Notes: generated by a model from the letters alone, not told the origin. DNA of 64,000 nucleotides from Flavobacterium terrae (GCF_900142035.1 NZ_FQZI01000001.1:620001-684000); one strand, 5' to 3'; positions 41,180 through 50,562 are shown, numbered from the stretch's first letter. Program-made: numbers and translations.

Positions 41180-41524
41180 ATGTTAGGAGACATTTTAATT
41201 CCAATGAGTTTTTTCTTAGCCGTTTTCGGTGTATTTTATCTTTATTTGTCAACACGTAATAGAGAACGTTTGGCTTTAATAGAAAAAGGAGTAGATGCCA
41301 GTATTTTTATGTCGGGCGGAAAATCAAAATCTTCTTTTCACAAAGTAATTCTTTTAAACTTTGCTTTGTTGTTAATGGGTATAGGAGTGGGAACTTTTAT
41401 AGCATTACTTTTAACTACTTATACGTCATTAAATCAAGATGGTATTTATCCAGCAACTATTTTTACTATGGCAGGAGTTTCTTTGTTTGTAGGATTTAAT
41501 ATGACAAAAAAAATGGATGAGTAA
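41180..41524 (+). CDS. DUF6249-type membrane protein
   Basis: A 114-residue protein with an N-terminal helix (residues 5-22), the conserved STRNRERLALIEKGVD segment, and two more hydrophobic helices (about 52-74 and 85-105). This is the layout of DUF6249 proteins, often encoded next to ECF sigma factors in Bacteroidota. The ATG at 41180 is chosen because the upstream ATG at 41141 lies only 4 bp beyond the -10 box. It is probably a target of the neighbouring sigma factor and may affect its signalling; function unknown. Confidence 0.8.
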   Translation: MLGDILIPMSFFLAVFGVFYLYLSTRNRERLALIEKGVDASIFMSGGKSKSSFHKVILLNFALLLMGIGVGTFIALLLTTYTSLNQDGIYPATIFTMAGVSLFVGFNMTKKMDE

Positions 41525-41589
41525 ATTTCTCATTTTTTAATCAATTCGTTTTGTAATTTAGTAGAAACGATAATCATCAATCAAAAATC

Positions 41590-43845
41590 ATGAACAAACA
41601 AATTATTACAATTGTATCCTTATTGACTTTTTCAATAGGAACAACAAGCTTGCAGGCTCAATCACAGCCTGCAAATTCTGTATCTAAGTATAGTTATTAC
41701 GATGCTTTCTCGCCTGGTTTTTACAGTAAAAACGGAACAGAAATTCGTTCGGCTAGTGGACAACCTGGTGCGAAGTATTGGCAAAATAAGGCTGACTATC
41801 AGTTGATGGCCATTTTAGACGAAAAGAAGAATGAAGTTTCGGGTACAGAGATTTTAACTTATACAAACAATAGTCCTGATAAGTTATCATTCTTATGGAT
41901 GAATGTGGATCAGAATTTATTTAAAAATGATTCTCGTGGTGAGTTGATAGTTTCAGTTTCAGGAAGCCGTAATGGAGATAAAGGACAGGTTTTTGATGGT
42001 GGACATAAAATAAAATTTATTAAACTAATTTCTGATCAAAATGGAAAATTTACAGAGAGAGACTTAAAGTTCGAAATCATAGATACTAGGATGCAGATTT
42101 TTCTTCCCGAAGAACTGAGACCGAATGGTGGAAAAATAAAATTAAAAATAGATTTCTCATTTATATCTCCCAATTATGGTTCTGATAGAATGGGTGTGTT
42201 AGAAACCAAGAATGGTAAAATATTTTCTGTAGCCCAATGGTATCCTAGAATGTGTGTGTACGACGATATAAAGGGTTGGAATTCATTACCTTATTTAGGA
42301 GCGGGTGAGTTTTATCTGGAATATGGAGATTTTGATGTAAAAATTACTGCTCCTTCCAATCATATTGTAGTGAGTTCAGGTGAATTAATTAATTCTGAAC
42401 AAGTATATACAGCAGAACAACAAAAAAGATGGAAGTTAGCGGCTCAAAGTGATAAAACAGTAACTATTCGCTCTGCGGAAGAAGTTTTAAAGCAAGATTC
42501 AAGACCTGCTGCAACAGGAACTCTAACTTGGCATTTTAAAATTAAAAATTCTAGAGATGTTTCATGGGCGTCATCTTCATCTTTTGTTTTAGATGCTGCA
42601 AAAATAAATTTACCTAGTGGTAAAAAATCTTTAGCTATATCAGCTTATCCATCAGAAAGTGCTGGTCAAGAGGCGTGGGGTAGATCAACGGAATATACTA
42701 AATCTTCGATTGAAAATTATTCTAAAAGATGGTTCGAGTATCCTTATCCAACAGCTGTTAATGTTGCCACTAATGCTGGTGGCATGGAGTATCCAGGAAT
42801 TGTTTTTTGTGACTGGAAAGCAACTGGTGAAGATCTGTGGGGAGTAACTGATCATGAATTTGGCCATACATGGTTCCCTATGATAGTTGGTTCTAATGAA
42901 CGTTTGTTTGCTTGGATGGATGAGGGGTTAAACTCATTTGTTAATATTTTAAGCTCTTACGATTTTAATAATGGTGAGTATAAAGTGAATCCAAGAGATA
43001 TGCAGAGAGTAGGCGGATTTTTAACTGGAACAGATTTAGAACCCATTATGACTGCTCCTGATGGAATGAAGGAGCAAAATATAGGTCCTTTAGCCTATAT
43101 GAAACCGTCTTTAGGTTTGAAAATGTTACGCGATCAGGTTTTAGGTTCTGAACGTTTTGATAGAGCCTTGCGAATTTATGTAGAACGTTGGGCTTTTAAA
43201 CATCCTACACCTGATGATTTCTTTAGAACAATAGAAAATGTTTCGGGCGAAGATTTGAACTGGTTCTGGCGTGGTTGGTTTGTAAACAATTGGAAGCTGG
43301 ATCAAGGAATAACTAAAATTAAATATTTAAAAAACAATCCAGCTAATGGGGCTTTGGTTTCAATAGTTAATTTAGAAAAAATGGCGATGCCTGTAATTTT
43401 AGAAGTAAAAACAAAATCAGGAGCAGTAAGTCGTGTGAAATTACCGGTTGAGGTATGGCAAAGAAACATAGATTGGAAATTTAAATTAGATACTAAAGAA
43501 GAAATAGCATCAATTACTTTAGATCCTGATCATGTTTTTCCAGATGTTAATCCATCTAACAATGTTTGGGAAAATGGGAAAAGCGAGTTAGAAAAAGAAC
43601 CTTCTTTAACTGCTTATGTAGGTAAGTTCTCAAGTAAACAAATACCAATAAAAATTACTCTTACTGATGAAGATGGATTGCTTGTGGGTACTCCTAACAA
43701 TGGGCAAGGAGCATTGAATTTTGAATCTGCGGGTAAAGATAAATTTGTTTCTGTGCGAGCAGGTGTAGAGCTACAATTTAATGAGTCTAAAAGTGAATTT
43801 ACGGCTAATATGGGAGGACAAAGCTTTTTGTTTACTAGAAATTAA
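41590..43845 (+). CDS. M1 family metallopeptidase (aminopeptidase), exported
   Basis: A 751-residue zinc peptidase with a signal peptide (ending SLQAQ). The gluzincin motif HEFGHTW is near residue 422, followed 18 residues later by the Glu of WMDEGLN. The M1 exopeptidase motif appears as GGMEYPG near residue 397. The long C-terminal region (about 560-751) is beta-rich, without a T9SS sorting domain, so the enzyme is probably periplasmic. It starts 65 bp after the DUF6249 gene; no terminator is seen between them, so read-through from the ECF promoter is possible. Confidence 0.93.
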   Translation: MNKQIITIVSLLTFSIGTTSLQAQSQPANSVSKYSYYDAFSPGFYSKNGTEIRSASGQPGAKYWQNKADYQLMAILDEKKNEVSGTEILTYTNNSPDKLSFLWMNVDQNLFKNDSRGELIVSVSGSRNGDKGQVFDGGHKIKFIKLISDQNGKFTERDLKFEIIDTRMQIFLPEELRPNGGKIKLKIDFSFISPNYGSDRMGVLETKNGKIFSVAQWYPRMCVYDDIKGWNSLPYLGAGEFYLEYGDFDVKITAPSNHIVVSSGELINSEQVYTAEQQKRWKLAAQSDKTVTIRSAEEVLKQDSRPAATGTLTWHFKIKNSRDVSWASSSSFVLDAAKINLPSGKKSLAISAYPSESAGQEAWGRSTEYTKSSIENYSKRWFEYPYPTAVNVATNAGGMEYPGIVFCDWKATGEDLWGVTDHEFGHTWFPMIVGSNERLFAWMDEGLNSFVNILSSYDFNNGEYKVNPRDMQRVGGFLTGTDLEPIMTAPDGMKEQNIGPLAYMKPSLGLKMLRDQVLGSERFDRALRIYVERWAFKHPTPDDFFRTIENVSGEDLNWFWRGWFVNNWKLDQGITKIKYLKNNPANGALVSIVNLEKMAMPVILEVKTKSGAVSRVKLPVEVWQRNIDWKFKLDTKEEIASITLDPDHVFPDVNPSNNVWENGKSELEKEPSLTAYVGKFSSKQIPIKITLTDEDGLLVGTPNNGQGALNFESAGKDKFVSVRAGVELQFNESKSEFTANMGGQSFLFTRN

Positions 43846-43871
43846 AATCTATTAAGAAGATTTGAACTTTA

Positions 43872-43900
43872 AAAGCTCTTATTGAATAATAAGGGCTTTC
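43872..43900. terminator. Terminator after the M1 peptidase gene
   Basis: Stem AAAGCTCTTATT/AATAAGGGCTTT with loop GAAT and one G-T pair. The T-tract is weak. Confidence 0.6.
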
Positions 43901-43919
43901 ATTTATGGTTTAAAGAATT

Positions 43920-44606
43920 TTAATTCAAAAATATTTCAAATTTTTCTGAAGTGTAGTTTCCTTCGATAAAGTTATCGTTATCAATAATTCTTTTTTTATC
44001 TTCACCAATAAAGTATTTTTCGAAGGGTTTCTTTAACAAATAAATCGAAAAATCTAAATAGTATTTTGAGTTTTCATCTAAATAATATTCTTCATCCAAA
44101 AAAGTAATATGTCTAAGTTTATTCCAGTTTAAGTCATAACTCATCGCGCAGACCTCGCCTGGTTTTAAAGTCATTACTTGAGATAGCAATTGCTTTTTCC
44201 TGTAATCTAAAGTATAATCGGAAGTGTTTTCATATGATTGAGCTTCTTTCATCATTGCCTCAACTTCTGCTTGAAATTCTTTTTCCTGTTTTTCTTTTTC
44301 AATTGGATTTAATTCTTTTGGTTTATTAAAAATTGGAACGTTAATTGTATTTTCGTCTTGAAAAAATCTGTAAATAACTGCATTCGACAGTGAGCCATAT
44401 GTATTGCACACAATCTTATTCTTGTTAAGAAAAAAAGAAATTTCTTCAGAGGAAGCGTTTTTTACAGTATAGTTTATCTGATAGATGTATTCTGTTTTGA
44501 ATTTATTTTCCGTTCTATTTATTGAAGTGATTTTGAATTCTAATTTATTTTGACCAAAACAAAATGATACAACACAAAGTTGTATAAGTAAAAAGAAGTT
44601 TCTCAT
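43920..44606 (-). CDS. Exported protein of unknown function
   Basis: I do not recognise the family. The 228-residue product has a signal peptide (residues 1-18, ending SFCFGQ), then a beta-rich stretch with IYQINYTVKNASSEEISFFL near residue 40, a Glu/Gln-rich helical insert at about 98-130, and a region with DYDL-type alternation. The pattern suggests an Ig-like periplasmic domain. Its start codon overlaps the stop of the LuxE-like gene (TAATG), so the two are translationally coupled, which may hint at a shared task. Confidence 0.7.
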   Translation of the reverse strand: MRNFFLLIQLCVVSFCFGQNKLEFKITSINRTENKFKTEYIYQINYTVKNASSEEISFFLNKNKIVCNTYGSLSNAVIYRFFQDENTINVPIFNKPKELNPIEKEKQEKEFQAEVEAMMKEAQSYENTSDYTLDYRKKQLLSQVMTLKPGEVCAMSYDLNWNKLRHITFLDEEYYLDENSKYYLDFSIYLLKKPFEKYFIGEDKKRIIDNDNFIEGNYTSEKFEIFLN

Positions 44607-45586
44607 TAAAGTACCATTAAATTACATCCACGAATGTCTGAATTATCAAACCTTCCAAGAACTTCAAAAGAGTTGTTTCCTAGAGTTTTTCCCAAATCTT
44701 GAGTCGCGATGAAAGAGCAAGAATTAATATTGGCCAAATCAATTACATTAATTCCTCCAGTTTTGCCTTCTTTTACATATGTGAGAGCATCTTCTGGGTC
44801 GCGAACCAATATTTGCATCCAAGAAGGGCATTCAAATACGCCATCGCCAAGAGAATAGGCCTGGGATAACAATTCGGTCATGCCGTATTCAGAATGGATT
44901 TCAGAGACGCCAAATCCTTTGCATAGCATATCGTGTAATTCTTCTCGTATAATTTCTTTACGACGACCTTTCATTCCACCTGTTTCCATAATGATGGTGT
45001 TTTTTAGTTGGAAAGATTGTTTTTCGACTAAATCCAATAAAGCATAAGTTACTCCGATAAGAATTATGTTTTGGCCTTCGTTATCAAGTTTTATTAACTT
45101 TTTGATGAGTTCATCATAGTTGTTCAGGTAAAAACCACTTTCAGGATTGTTAGTTAGTTGAATTAAATCATCTACCATGTGAATTAAAGAGGAGCCTTCG
45201 CGTTCCAAGTAGGATGGGAGCAATGCCAAAACTGCATAATCTTCTATGTTCCCATAAAATTGACGAAAAGCTAATCTATAACTTTCTTCATAAAATTCTA
45301 AATCAGTGACATGATGTTTACTGGTACTCATTCCAGTTGTTCCACTACTGGTAAAAGTAGTTTGAATAGGATTTTTTGTACTTAAAATAGAATGGCTTTT
45401 AAAGAACTGTATTGGGAGAAAAGGAATGTCTTCAATGCGTTTCACATTGCTTTTATCCTTTTTTAGTAAACTACAAAAGTCTCTATAAACTATATTGTTG
45501 TCGTATTGGAAACGAAATACTTTGAGAGTGATTTTCTCAAATTCTTTTTTAGAACCAATCTGAAATATATCTGAGGTTGAAAACAT
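44606..45586 (-). CDS. LuxE-like acyl-protein synthetase
   Basis: A 326-residue member of the adenylate-forming LuxE family. It contains TTFTSSGTTGMSTSKHH near residue 80, the Ser/Thr/Gly-rich nucleotide-binding loop, ETGGMKGRRKEI near residue 206 and EYGMTELLSQAY near residue 238. LuxE of luminous bacteria activates a fatty acid; no luxA, luxB, luxC or luxD homolog is nearby, so bioluminescence is excluded here. In Bacteroidota such genes stand alone or by surface-polysaccharide genes. Substrate unknown. Confidence 0.87.
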   Translation of the reverse strand: MFSTSDIFQIGSKKEFEKITLKVFRFQYDNNIVYRDFCSLLKKDKSNVKRIEDIPFLPIQFFKSHSILSTKNPIQTTFTSSGTTGMSTSKHHVTDLEFYEESYRLAFRQFYGNIEDYAVLALLPSYLEREGSSLIHMVDDLIQLTNNPESGFYLNNYDELIKKLIKLDNEGQNIILIGVTYALLDLVEKQSFQLKNTIIMETGGMKGRRKEIIREELHDMLCKGFGVSEIHSEYGMTELLSQAYSLGDGVFECPSWMQILVRDPEDALTYVKEGKTGGINVIDLANINSCSFIATQDLGKTLGNNSFEVLGRFDNSDIRGCNLMVL

Positions 45587-45606
45587 ATTTCAAAAGTAGT
45601 TAAAAA

Positions 45607-45628
45607 AAAAGTCCTGCAAAAGCAGGAC
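45607..45628. terminator. Terminator after the 45636 gene
   Basis: Stem GTCCTGC/GCAGGAC with loop AAAA, preceded on the plus strand by nine A that form the U-tract of the minus-strand transcript. Confidence 0.8.
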
Positions 45629-45635
45629 CATTTTG

Positions 45636-46016
45636 TTACTCGATATTGTAATCTAGAATTTCTGTTTTTCCATTTTCGATTACTTTTATTTTGTAGTTCC
45701 CTTTTTTGAATTTTTTTAAATAGATAGGATCACCAATCGTAGTTGTTGAAAATACTTCTTGGTTTTCATTATTGTAAATAATTACGTTTTTTTCTGTATA
45801 GTTTTCAGAAACTATGTATAGTAGCTTACCAAATTTTTTTGAATCTTGATTTACTACGCTTAATCCTGTTATACCTTTTTTAGGTTCGTTTTTTCTAACA
45901 GGAATTGTATCAATAATAGTTTGTTTAACTGGATTAATTGAATTCTCTTCAATGTTGTTTGAAGCAAAAGAAATTAATGATTGTAAAGTTATTAGTAAAG
46001 CAAATAGATTTTTCAT
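45636..46016 (-). CDS. Small exported protein with sorting-domain-like C-terminus
   Basis: A 126-residue protein with a signal peptide (about 1-18) and a C-terminal ~75-residue region: GLSVVNQDSKKFGKLLYIVSENYTEKN, an E-V-F-S-T-T strand, GDPIYLKKFKKGNYKIKVIENGKTE. The strand pattern resembles T9SS type A sorting domains, though the usual YPNP opening is missing. It is a paralog of the protein at 46243 (same order GLKV, SKFG, Y-V-I-S, SEKNV-Y). Function unknown; each has its own terminator. Confidence 0.72.
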   Translation of the reverse strand: MKNLFALLITLQSLISFASNNIEENSINPVKQTIIDTIPVRKNEPKKGITGLSVVNQDSKKFGKLLYIVSENYTEKNVIIYNNENQEVFSTTTIGDPIYLKKFKKGNYKIKVIENGKTEILDYNIE

Positions 46017-46195
46017 GACTTAGTTTGTTATTTATTTCTTGGTCAAAACTATGGTGAATTATTCGCTAGGTTTAATTTTTTCGATATTCTATTCTTTTTT
46101 TCGATAAACTGTAAATTGGATATGATTTAGTGTAGATTTAATAAAATAGAATATCACTAATTTTAGTGAGTTTTTTAGAGGAAAAACACAGAAAC

Positions 46196-46222
46196 AAAAA
46201 AACCTTACTAAAAGTAAGGCTT
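46196..46222. terminator. Terminator after the 46243 gene
   Basis: Stem CCTTACT/AGTAAGG with loop AAA and A-rich left flank (U-tract on the minus strand). Confidence 0.75.
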
Positions 46223-46242
46223 GATTTTCTTGGTTTATTTTA

Positions 46243-46626
46243 TTATTCTATAGTGATTTCTCTAGTGTCAGTTTTGTCTCCTTCCACAATTTCCATAGTG
46301 TATGTTCCTCTTCTTAGCTTTGACAAGTTAATAGGTGTCCCTACTGTTTTTTTAGAATATACTTTTTTGCCATCTTCGTTATAAAAAGAAACATTTTTTT
46401 CTGAATAAGAATCTGATATCACATATACTTGATTCCCAAATTTTGAAGAATGTCTAGTCATAACTTTTAACCCATGAATGTTAGTGGTGTTTGTAACGTC
46501 GTTATCAACCACTGCCGATTCATTTTTTGAAATTTCACTTGTTTCATTAACTGTTAAGTTGCTTTTCATTATTTCATTGGCACAACCAGTTAAACACAGG
46601 AGTAATAAAAAATAAATAGTTTTCAT
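46243..46626 (-). CDS. Small lipoprotein paralogous to the 45636 product
   Basis: A 127-residue lipoprotein: signal ending LCLTGC with Cys 15, a polar linker, then the shared domain GLKVMTRHSSKFGNQVYVISD, YSEKNVSFYNEDGKKVYSK, GTPINLSKLRRGTYTMEIVEG, shown in pieces. The same domain in the 45636 product is borne by a secreted form, so the pair differs in anchoring. The domain resembles T9SS sorting domains in its repeated strands and Gly-x-Tyr turn. Function unknown. Confidence 0.72.
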   Translation of the reverse strand: MKTIYFLLLLCLTGCANEIMKSNLTVNETSEISKNESAVVDNDVTNTTNIHGLKVMTRHSSKFGNQVYVISDSYSEKNVSFYNEDGKKVYSKKTVGTPINLSKLRRGTYTMEIVEGDKTDTREITIE

Positions 46627-46789
46627 AATTTTATTTTCAAATAATCGACCATAAACAAATATATTAAAATGAATTTATTTAAGTGTTCAATTTTCGATTA
46701 ATTTGATTGAGAATAATAAGTAAATAGTTTTTTGTAAGTAAAGTGTTATAACAAAAATAAAAGAATAATTGTTAGATACTTTTTGCTGT

Positions 46790-47617
46790 TTAGTTAATAA
46801 CAATTTTTCTGGTTACTGTTTTTTCTTCTTCCGTAATTTTTACAACATACACTCCTTTGTTTACGTTTGAAAGGTTAACGCTGTTATTTATTGTTTTTCC
46901 TTTATAAACCGATTTGCCCAAAACATTAAATAACTCTATAGACTTTTCAGATGTATTGTTGCTTTCAATATGTAACACTTCTTTAACCGGATTTGGATAT
47001 AACTTTAAACCAGCTATTTGATTTTGTGAAGTACTTAGTGTGTTGTATGAAAAAGTAACAGTGTCTATATTCCAATATCCGTTGTTGCCATTGTACCCTC
47101 CACCTTGAATAGATTGATATGCTGAGTTAGCAGGTGGTTAAAAAATAGATACTATTCTAAAGGCAAAATTAGGGTTGTTATCACAAGAAGCTGGAAGTGT
47201 TATCGATTTTAAGCCAAAAGCTGTGGTTAAGTCACCGTTGTTATTGTTTAAAATAGTCCAATTAGAACCTCCGTTTGTAGAATACTCATATTGCTGCCAT
47301 CTTGATGACTGATTATGACCATTTACATAGAAGCTTACAGTTATTCCGTTATAACCAGCTGTACTGGTGTTAAATCGAAATCCTGCTGATCCAGAATTAG
47401 AAGTATCGTTAGGAAAGTTTTTTATGCTATAAGCAAGTCCAGTTGAGCCACTAGGGAATGAAGTATTAGCTGGATTTGTGCCTCCTATAATACTCATTGT
47501 GCCAGTTCCTGTTGATGGTGTTGTGACATTTTCAAATGTCCATTGTGTGAGTGTGGTTTGAGCTTGAGTAAAGCCACAAAATGTTGCCACTAAAAATAAA
47601 GTGTAAAGTTTCCTCAT
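46790..47617 (-). pseudogene. T9SS-exported protein interrupted by an in-frame stop
   Basis: The frame from 47617 has a signal peptide (ending FTQAQ) and a jelly-roll-like region with GGSNWTILNNNNG and NPNFAFRIVSIF, then TAA at 47138-47140. The same frame continues without shift: PPANSAYQSIQGGG, GYWNIDTVTFSY, and a complete T9SS type A domain from LKLYPNPVKEVLHIES to TVTRKIVIN, ending at 46790. One nonsense change thus separates the cargo from its sorting domain. Restored, the protein would be 275 residues. Either a recent pseudogene or a sequencing error; the cargo alone would stay in the periplasm. Confidence 0.85.
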
Positions 47618-47722
47618 AGTTAAGTTGTTTATATTATTCCATTTTAGTTAAAGTAAAAATAGAGACTATGATTTCCACTTTTTAATATTATAGATGAATG
47701 GTAAAAAAATCTGTTGAAAAAC

Positions 47723-47752
47723 AAAAAAGCCTGACTAATAGCCAGGCTTTTT
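47723..47752. terminator. Terminator after the 47773 gene
   Basis: Stem AAAAAGCCTG/CAGGCTTTTT with an 8-9-base loop, just downstream of the minus-strand gene. Confidence 0.78.
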
Positions 47753-47772
47753 ATATTCTTAAGAAGTTGAAA

Positions 47773-48714
47773 TTACTCAATAACTACTTTTCTTGTTGCA
47801 GTTTTTCCTTCTTCCGTAATCTTTGCAACATAAACACCTTTACTTAAAGATGAAATATTTACTGTATTGTTAACTACTTTAGTGTTTAAAACTGATTTAC
47901 CTAACACATCAAATAATTCAACTTGTTTTGCACCAAAACTATCTGAAGTAACATATAGTGTGTTTTTAGCTGGGTTAGGGTATACTTTTAATCCTGCAAT
48001 GTTGTTTTGAGAGATACTTAAAGTTGAAGATGTAGCTCTAAAAGCAAAGTTGTCAATTGCTAGTAAAGAGTCGTTTCCAAGAGCATTATCATCTAGCCAT
48101 TTTATCCATAAAGTAGCGCCATTGTTCCAAGGAGTTGTGCTTATGTTAACCGTTCCGTTTAAATTTGACTGATTAGCTGGTAAATCTCCATCAACTTGTA
48201 CAGAAGAAGTTGTAGATGTTAAAATTTCATTAATGTTCAAAGAAGTAGCAGGGCTCCAAGTTCCGTTATCTAAACCAGTCGCATCTAAACTGTAAGAAAA
48301 TGCCATTGACTCATTAACAGTTTCGGCAGAACCTGTTCTCCACTGTTTTACTAATGCAGTAATGTTGAATTCAGTTACAATTCCTCCTGTATTGTTTACA
48401 AAAGACATTCCAAACGCTGGAAAAGTTGAATTTGATGATATTGATCCTAATGATCTGTCGTTTGACCCTGTATTGCCTGCATTATAGATGGTTCCAGTAT
48501 TTGCTGATCCATTTGATGCTTGCATAGTGAGTACTTGATTTGCTGTTCCAGTCCCACCTCCTCTTATTGCATTCCAATTAGTAGGGAAAGCGGTTCCTGT
48601 CGCTCCCATTCCATCAAAATTTTCGTTGTAAGGAGTGTTAAGTGCTGAAATAGAACCTTGTCCAAACGAAATTGCAGTAGCTAACATAGCCCCTATAAAG
48701 TAAATTTTTTTCAT
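47773..48714 (-). CDS. T9SS-exported protein, unknown cargo
   Basis: A 313-residue secreted protein. The ATG at 48714 starts the signal peptide (MKKIYFIGAMLATAISFGQ); an upstream frame extension is not needed. The middle (about 25-230) is Ser/Thr/Asn/Gly-rich with NENFDGMG and LPANQSNLNGTVNIST, of the kind seen in surface-exposed beta-sandwich domains. From LKVYPNPAKNTLYVTS to KTATRKVVIE the last ~75 residues are a type A T9SS sorting domain, very like that of the interrupted neighbour at 46790. Enzymatic motifs are not visible. Confidence 0.85.
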   Translation of the reverse strand: MKKIYFIGAMLATAISFGQGSISALNTPYNENFDGMGATGTAFPTNWNAIRGGGTGTANQVLTMQASNGSANTGTIYNAGNTGSNDRSLGSISSNSTFPAFGMSFVNNTGGIVTEFNITALVKQWRTGSAETVNESMAFSYSLDATGLDNGTWSPATSLNINEILTSTTSSVQVDGDLPANQSNLNGTVNISTTPWNNGATLWIKWLDDNALGNDSLLAIDNFAFRATSSTLSISQNNIAGLKVYPNPAKNTLYVTSDSFGAKQVELFDVLGKSVLNTKVVNNTVNISSLSKGVYVAKITEEGKTATRKVVIE

Positions 48715-48808
48715 TGTTTTTTGTTTTAAATTGGACAACAAATATAACAAGTAATTTCTTTTAAATAAAAGAATGTATGTAAATAAATTATTAAAAAAGT
48801 AGTAGTAA

Positions 48809-49150
48809 CTACTTAATGATTAGTTTTCTAGTTGCTCGTAAGTCACCTTCTTTGATTTTGATAATGTATACACCAGGAGTTAATGAAGAAACATTTAGCT
48901 CTTTTGAGTTTATGGTTACTTGCATTACTTTTTTTCCTAGTACATCAAAGATTTCGATTTCTTTTGGTGCTAATGATTTTGATGAAATATAAACACGATC
49001 ACCTCCCGTTGGGTTAGGATATATGTTTAGGTTTTCAAATGGTTGTTCTTGGAATTTAGAATTCAATGCAGAATCCTTACCTTCTTGAGCACTAATGCTC
49101 AATGAAAATAGGAATAATAAAGATGTAATATAAAAGTAGTTTTTCTTCAT
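48809..49150 (-). CDS. Signal peptide plus T9SS sorting domain with almost no cargo
   Basis: A 113-residue protein made of a signal peptide (about 1-21, ending SISAQ), some 20 polar residues, and a full type A sorting domain (NLNIYPNPTGGDRVYISS, then IEIFDVLGKKVMQV, LTPGVYIIKIKEGD and RATRKLIIK). There is essentially no cargo. It lies downstream of the 49313 lipoprotein and TonB receptor genes in the same direction, though a terminator separates it. Such minimal proteins recur beside TonB systems in Flavobacterium; their purpose is unknown. Confidence 0.82.
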   Translation of the reverse strand: MKKNYFYITSLLFLFSLSISAQEGKDSALNSKFQEQPFENLNIYPNPTGGDRVYISSKSLAPKEIEIFDVLGKKVMQVTINSKELNVSSLTPGVYIIKIKEGDLRATRKLIIK

Positions 49151-49262
49151 TGATTTCTTTAATAATGTAAAGATATAAAATTAATTTTTTGAAACTTATC
49201 TACTTAACAAATTATTTTCACTTAATAATGATTTTAAATATATCTATACGTAGTTTAAAAAC

Positions 49263-49296
49263 AAAAAACCCTAAGTATTTAGCTTAGGGTTTTTTT
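49263..49296. terminator. Terminator after the 49313 lipoprotein gene
   Basis: Stem AAAAAACCCTAAG/CTTAGGGTTTTTT with a 7-base loop downstream of the minus-strand gene. Confidence 0.83.
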
Positions 49297-49312
49297 ATTG
49301 TTTTTATTTTTA

Positions 49313-50473
49313 TTAGAAACCTACAGTCCAGCCTTGAGCCCATGTTGGTTTTGCAGTTCCGTTTCCAGCACCAGTAGCAGATGCATTAGTTGTGTAAGCA
49401 CTAGTTGCGTTTGCTGTAGATTGAGTAATAACGTTGTCAAATTTTACGTTTTCTAATTTGATGTCACCACCTACGAAACTAGCAGATAAGTCTGGAGCAG
49501 ATTGAACATCAATTCCAGTTCCCCAATTGCTTAATACTACATCATTTAAATATACCTTAGTTCCTACTCTTAACTTGATAGCTTGATTTTCTGAACCTGC
49601 ACTATTACCTACTAAAGTTATTTTGTTAATGTGAGGGAAAGAAATAGGAGTTGCAGCTTGATTGTTTGAATTATTATCAGCTTCTATTCCACGGTTACCG
49701 TTATTTGTTCTTTTACCGTATAAGTACTCTACATTACCTGTCCAACCTTCTGTCCAGTCAAAAATATCGTCACCAGCAATTGATGTATCGTCATTGATTG
49801 AAACTAAATATTTTGCATTTACAGTTCCACCAAACCATTCAAAAGCATCATCAGATCCGTTGTATGATTGTACATATTCTACAACTGTACCAGATCCTAC
49901 TCCAAAGAAAGAAACTGCATTAAATTCTTTGTCTGCTGAATAAAGGTAACCAGTATATTCTAAACGTAGATATTTGATTGATCCTGAGCTATCTGTATCA
50001 TCGTTTCCTCCGTAAGTTAGACCAGATACTTCAGCTTGAGCTGTTGCTCCTTTGTTTATTTTAGCTTTTCCACAAATTACTAAGCCACCCCAAGATCCTG
50101 GTGCACTATTATCAGCAGTCATAACTACTGGTTCTGTAGAAGTTCCTTCAACAAATATTTTTCCTCCCTGTGCTACAACGATATAAGGAATAACTCCATT
50201 TGTTGTCGCAGTAGAACTTGCCATGATTTCAGTACCTTTTTTGATTGTTAAAGTAGCACCATTACCAACAATTAATGCTCCTGTTAAATCATAATCTCCA
50301 TCAAGAACAATATTGTCTCCTGAAGGTATTTCTCCTTTTAGGTTTGTAGGATTTGCGACAAAGACATTTTGGTGCCCTGTATCTTCATTATCATCGTCGT
50401 TTGAACATGAAAAAGTTGAAACGATTGAGGCTGTTAAGATTGCTAAGCCTAAAATTTTTGAAAAGTTTTTCAT
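49313..50473 (-). CDS. Surface or periplasmic lipoprotein, right-handed repeat type
   Basis: A 386-residue lipoprotein (signal ending STFSC, Cys 23, followed by an acidic SNDDDNED stretch that in Flavobacteria is compatible with surface export). The rest has recurring short beta units such as GALIVGNGATLTIKKGT, GGKIFVEGT, GSGTVVEYVQSY and GDDIFDW, suggesting a parallel beta-solenoid. Proteins of this family are often found right after a TonB receptor, as here. They may capture the ligand of the receptor. The intergenic region upstream has GTT(A/T) repeats in 11-bp phase like those near the PhoB-like regulator. Confidence 0.8.
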   Translation of the reverse strand: MKNFSKILGLAILTASIVSTFSCSNDDDNEDTGHQNVFVANPTNLKGEIPSGDNIVLDGDYDLTGALIVGNGATLTIKKGTEIMASSTATTNGVIPYIVVAQGGKIFVEGTSTEPVVMTADNSAPGSWGGLVICGKAKINKGATAQAEVSGLTYGGNDDTDSSGSIKYLRLEYTGYLYSADKEFNAVSFFGVGSGTVVEYVQSYNGSDDAFEWFGGTVNAKYLVSINDDTSIAGDDIFDWTEGWTGNVEYLYGKRTNNGNRGIEADNNSNNQAATPISFPHINKITLVGNSAGSENQAIKLRVGTKVYLNDVVLSNWGTGIDVQSAPDLSASFVGGDIKLENVKFDNVITQSTANATSAYTTNASATGAGNGTAKPTWAQGWTVGF

Positions 50474-50496
50474 TGGTTTTCTGAATTTTTTTTGTT

Positions 50497-50562
50497 GTTA
50501 CAAATCTCTATATAAGTTGTTTATTTTGAGTTAAGTGGGTATGATGTTTGTGTTAGGTTTTT
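50497..50562. promoter_or_regulatory. Possible second 11-bp-phased GTT(A/T) array
   Basis: GTTA at 50497, GTTT at 50519, GTTA at 50530 and GTTAGGTT at 50552 all lie in the same 11-bp phase; positions 50508 and 50541 do not match. The array is 24-89 bp upstream of the lipoprotein gene. Weaker than the 53471 array and could be chance in AT-rich DNA. Confidence 0.35.
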
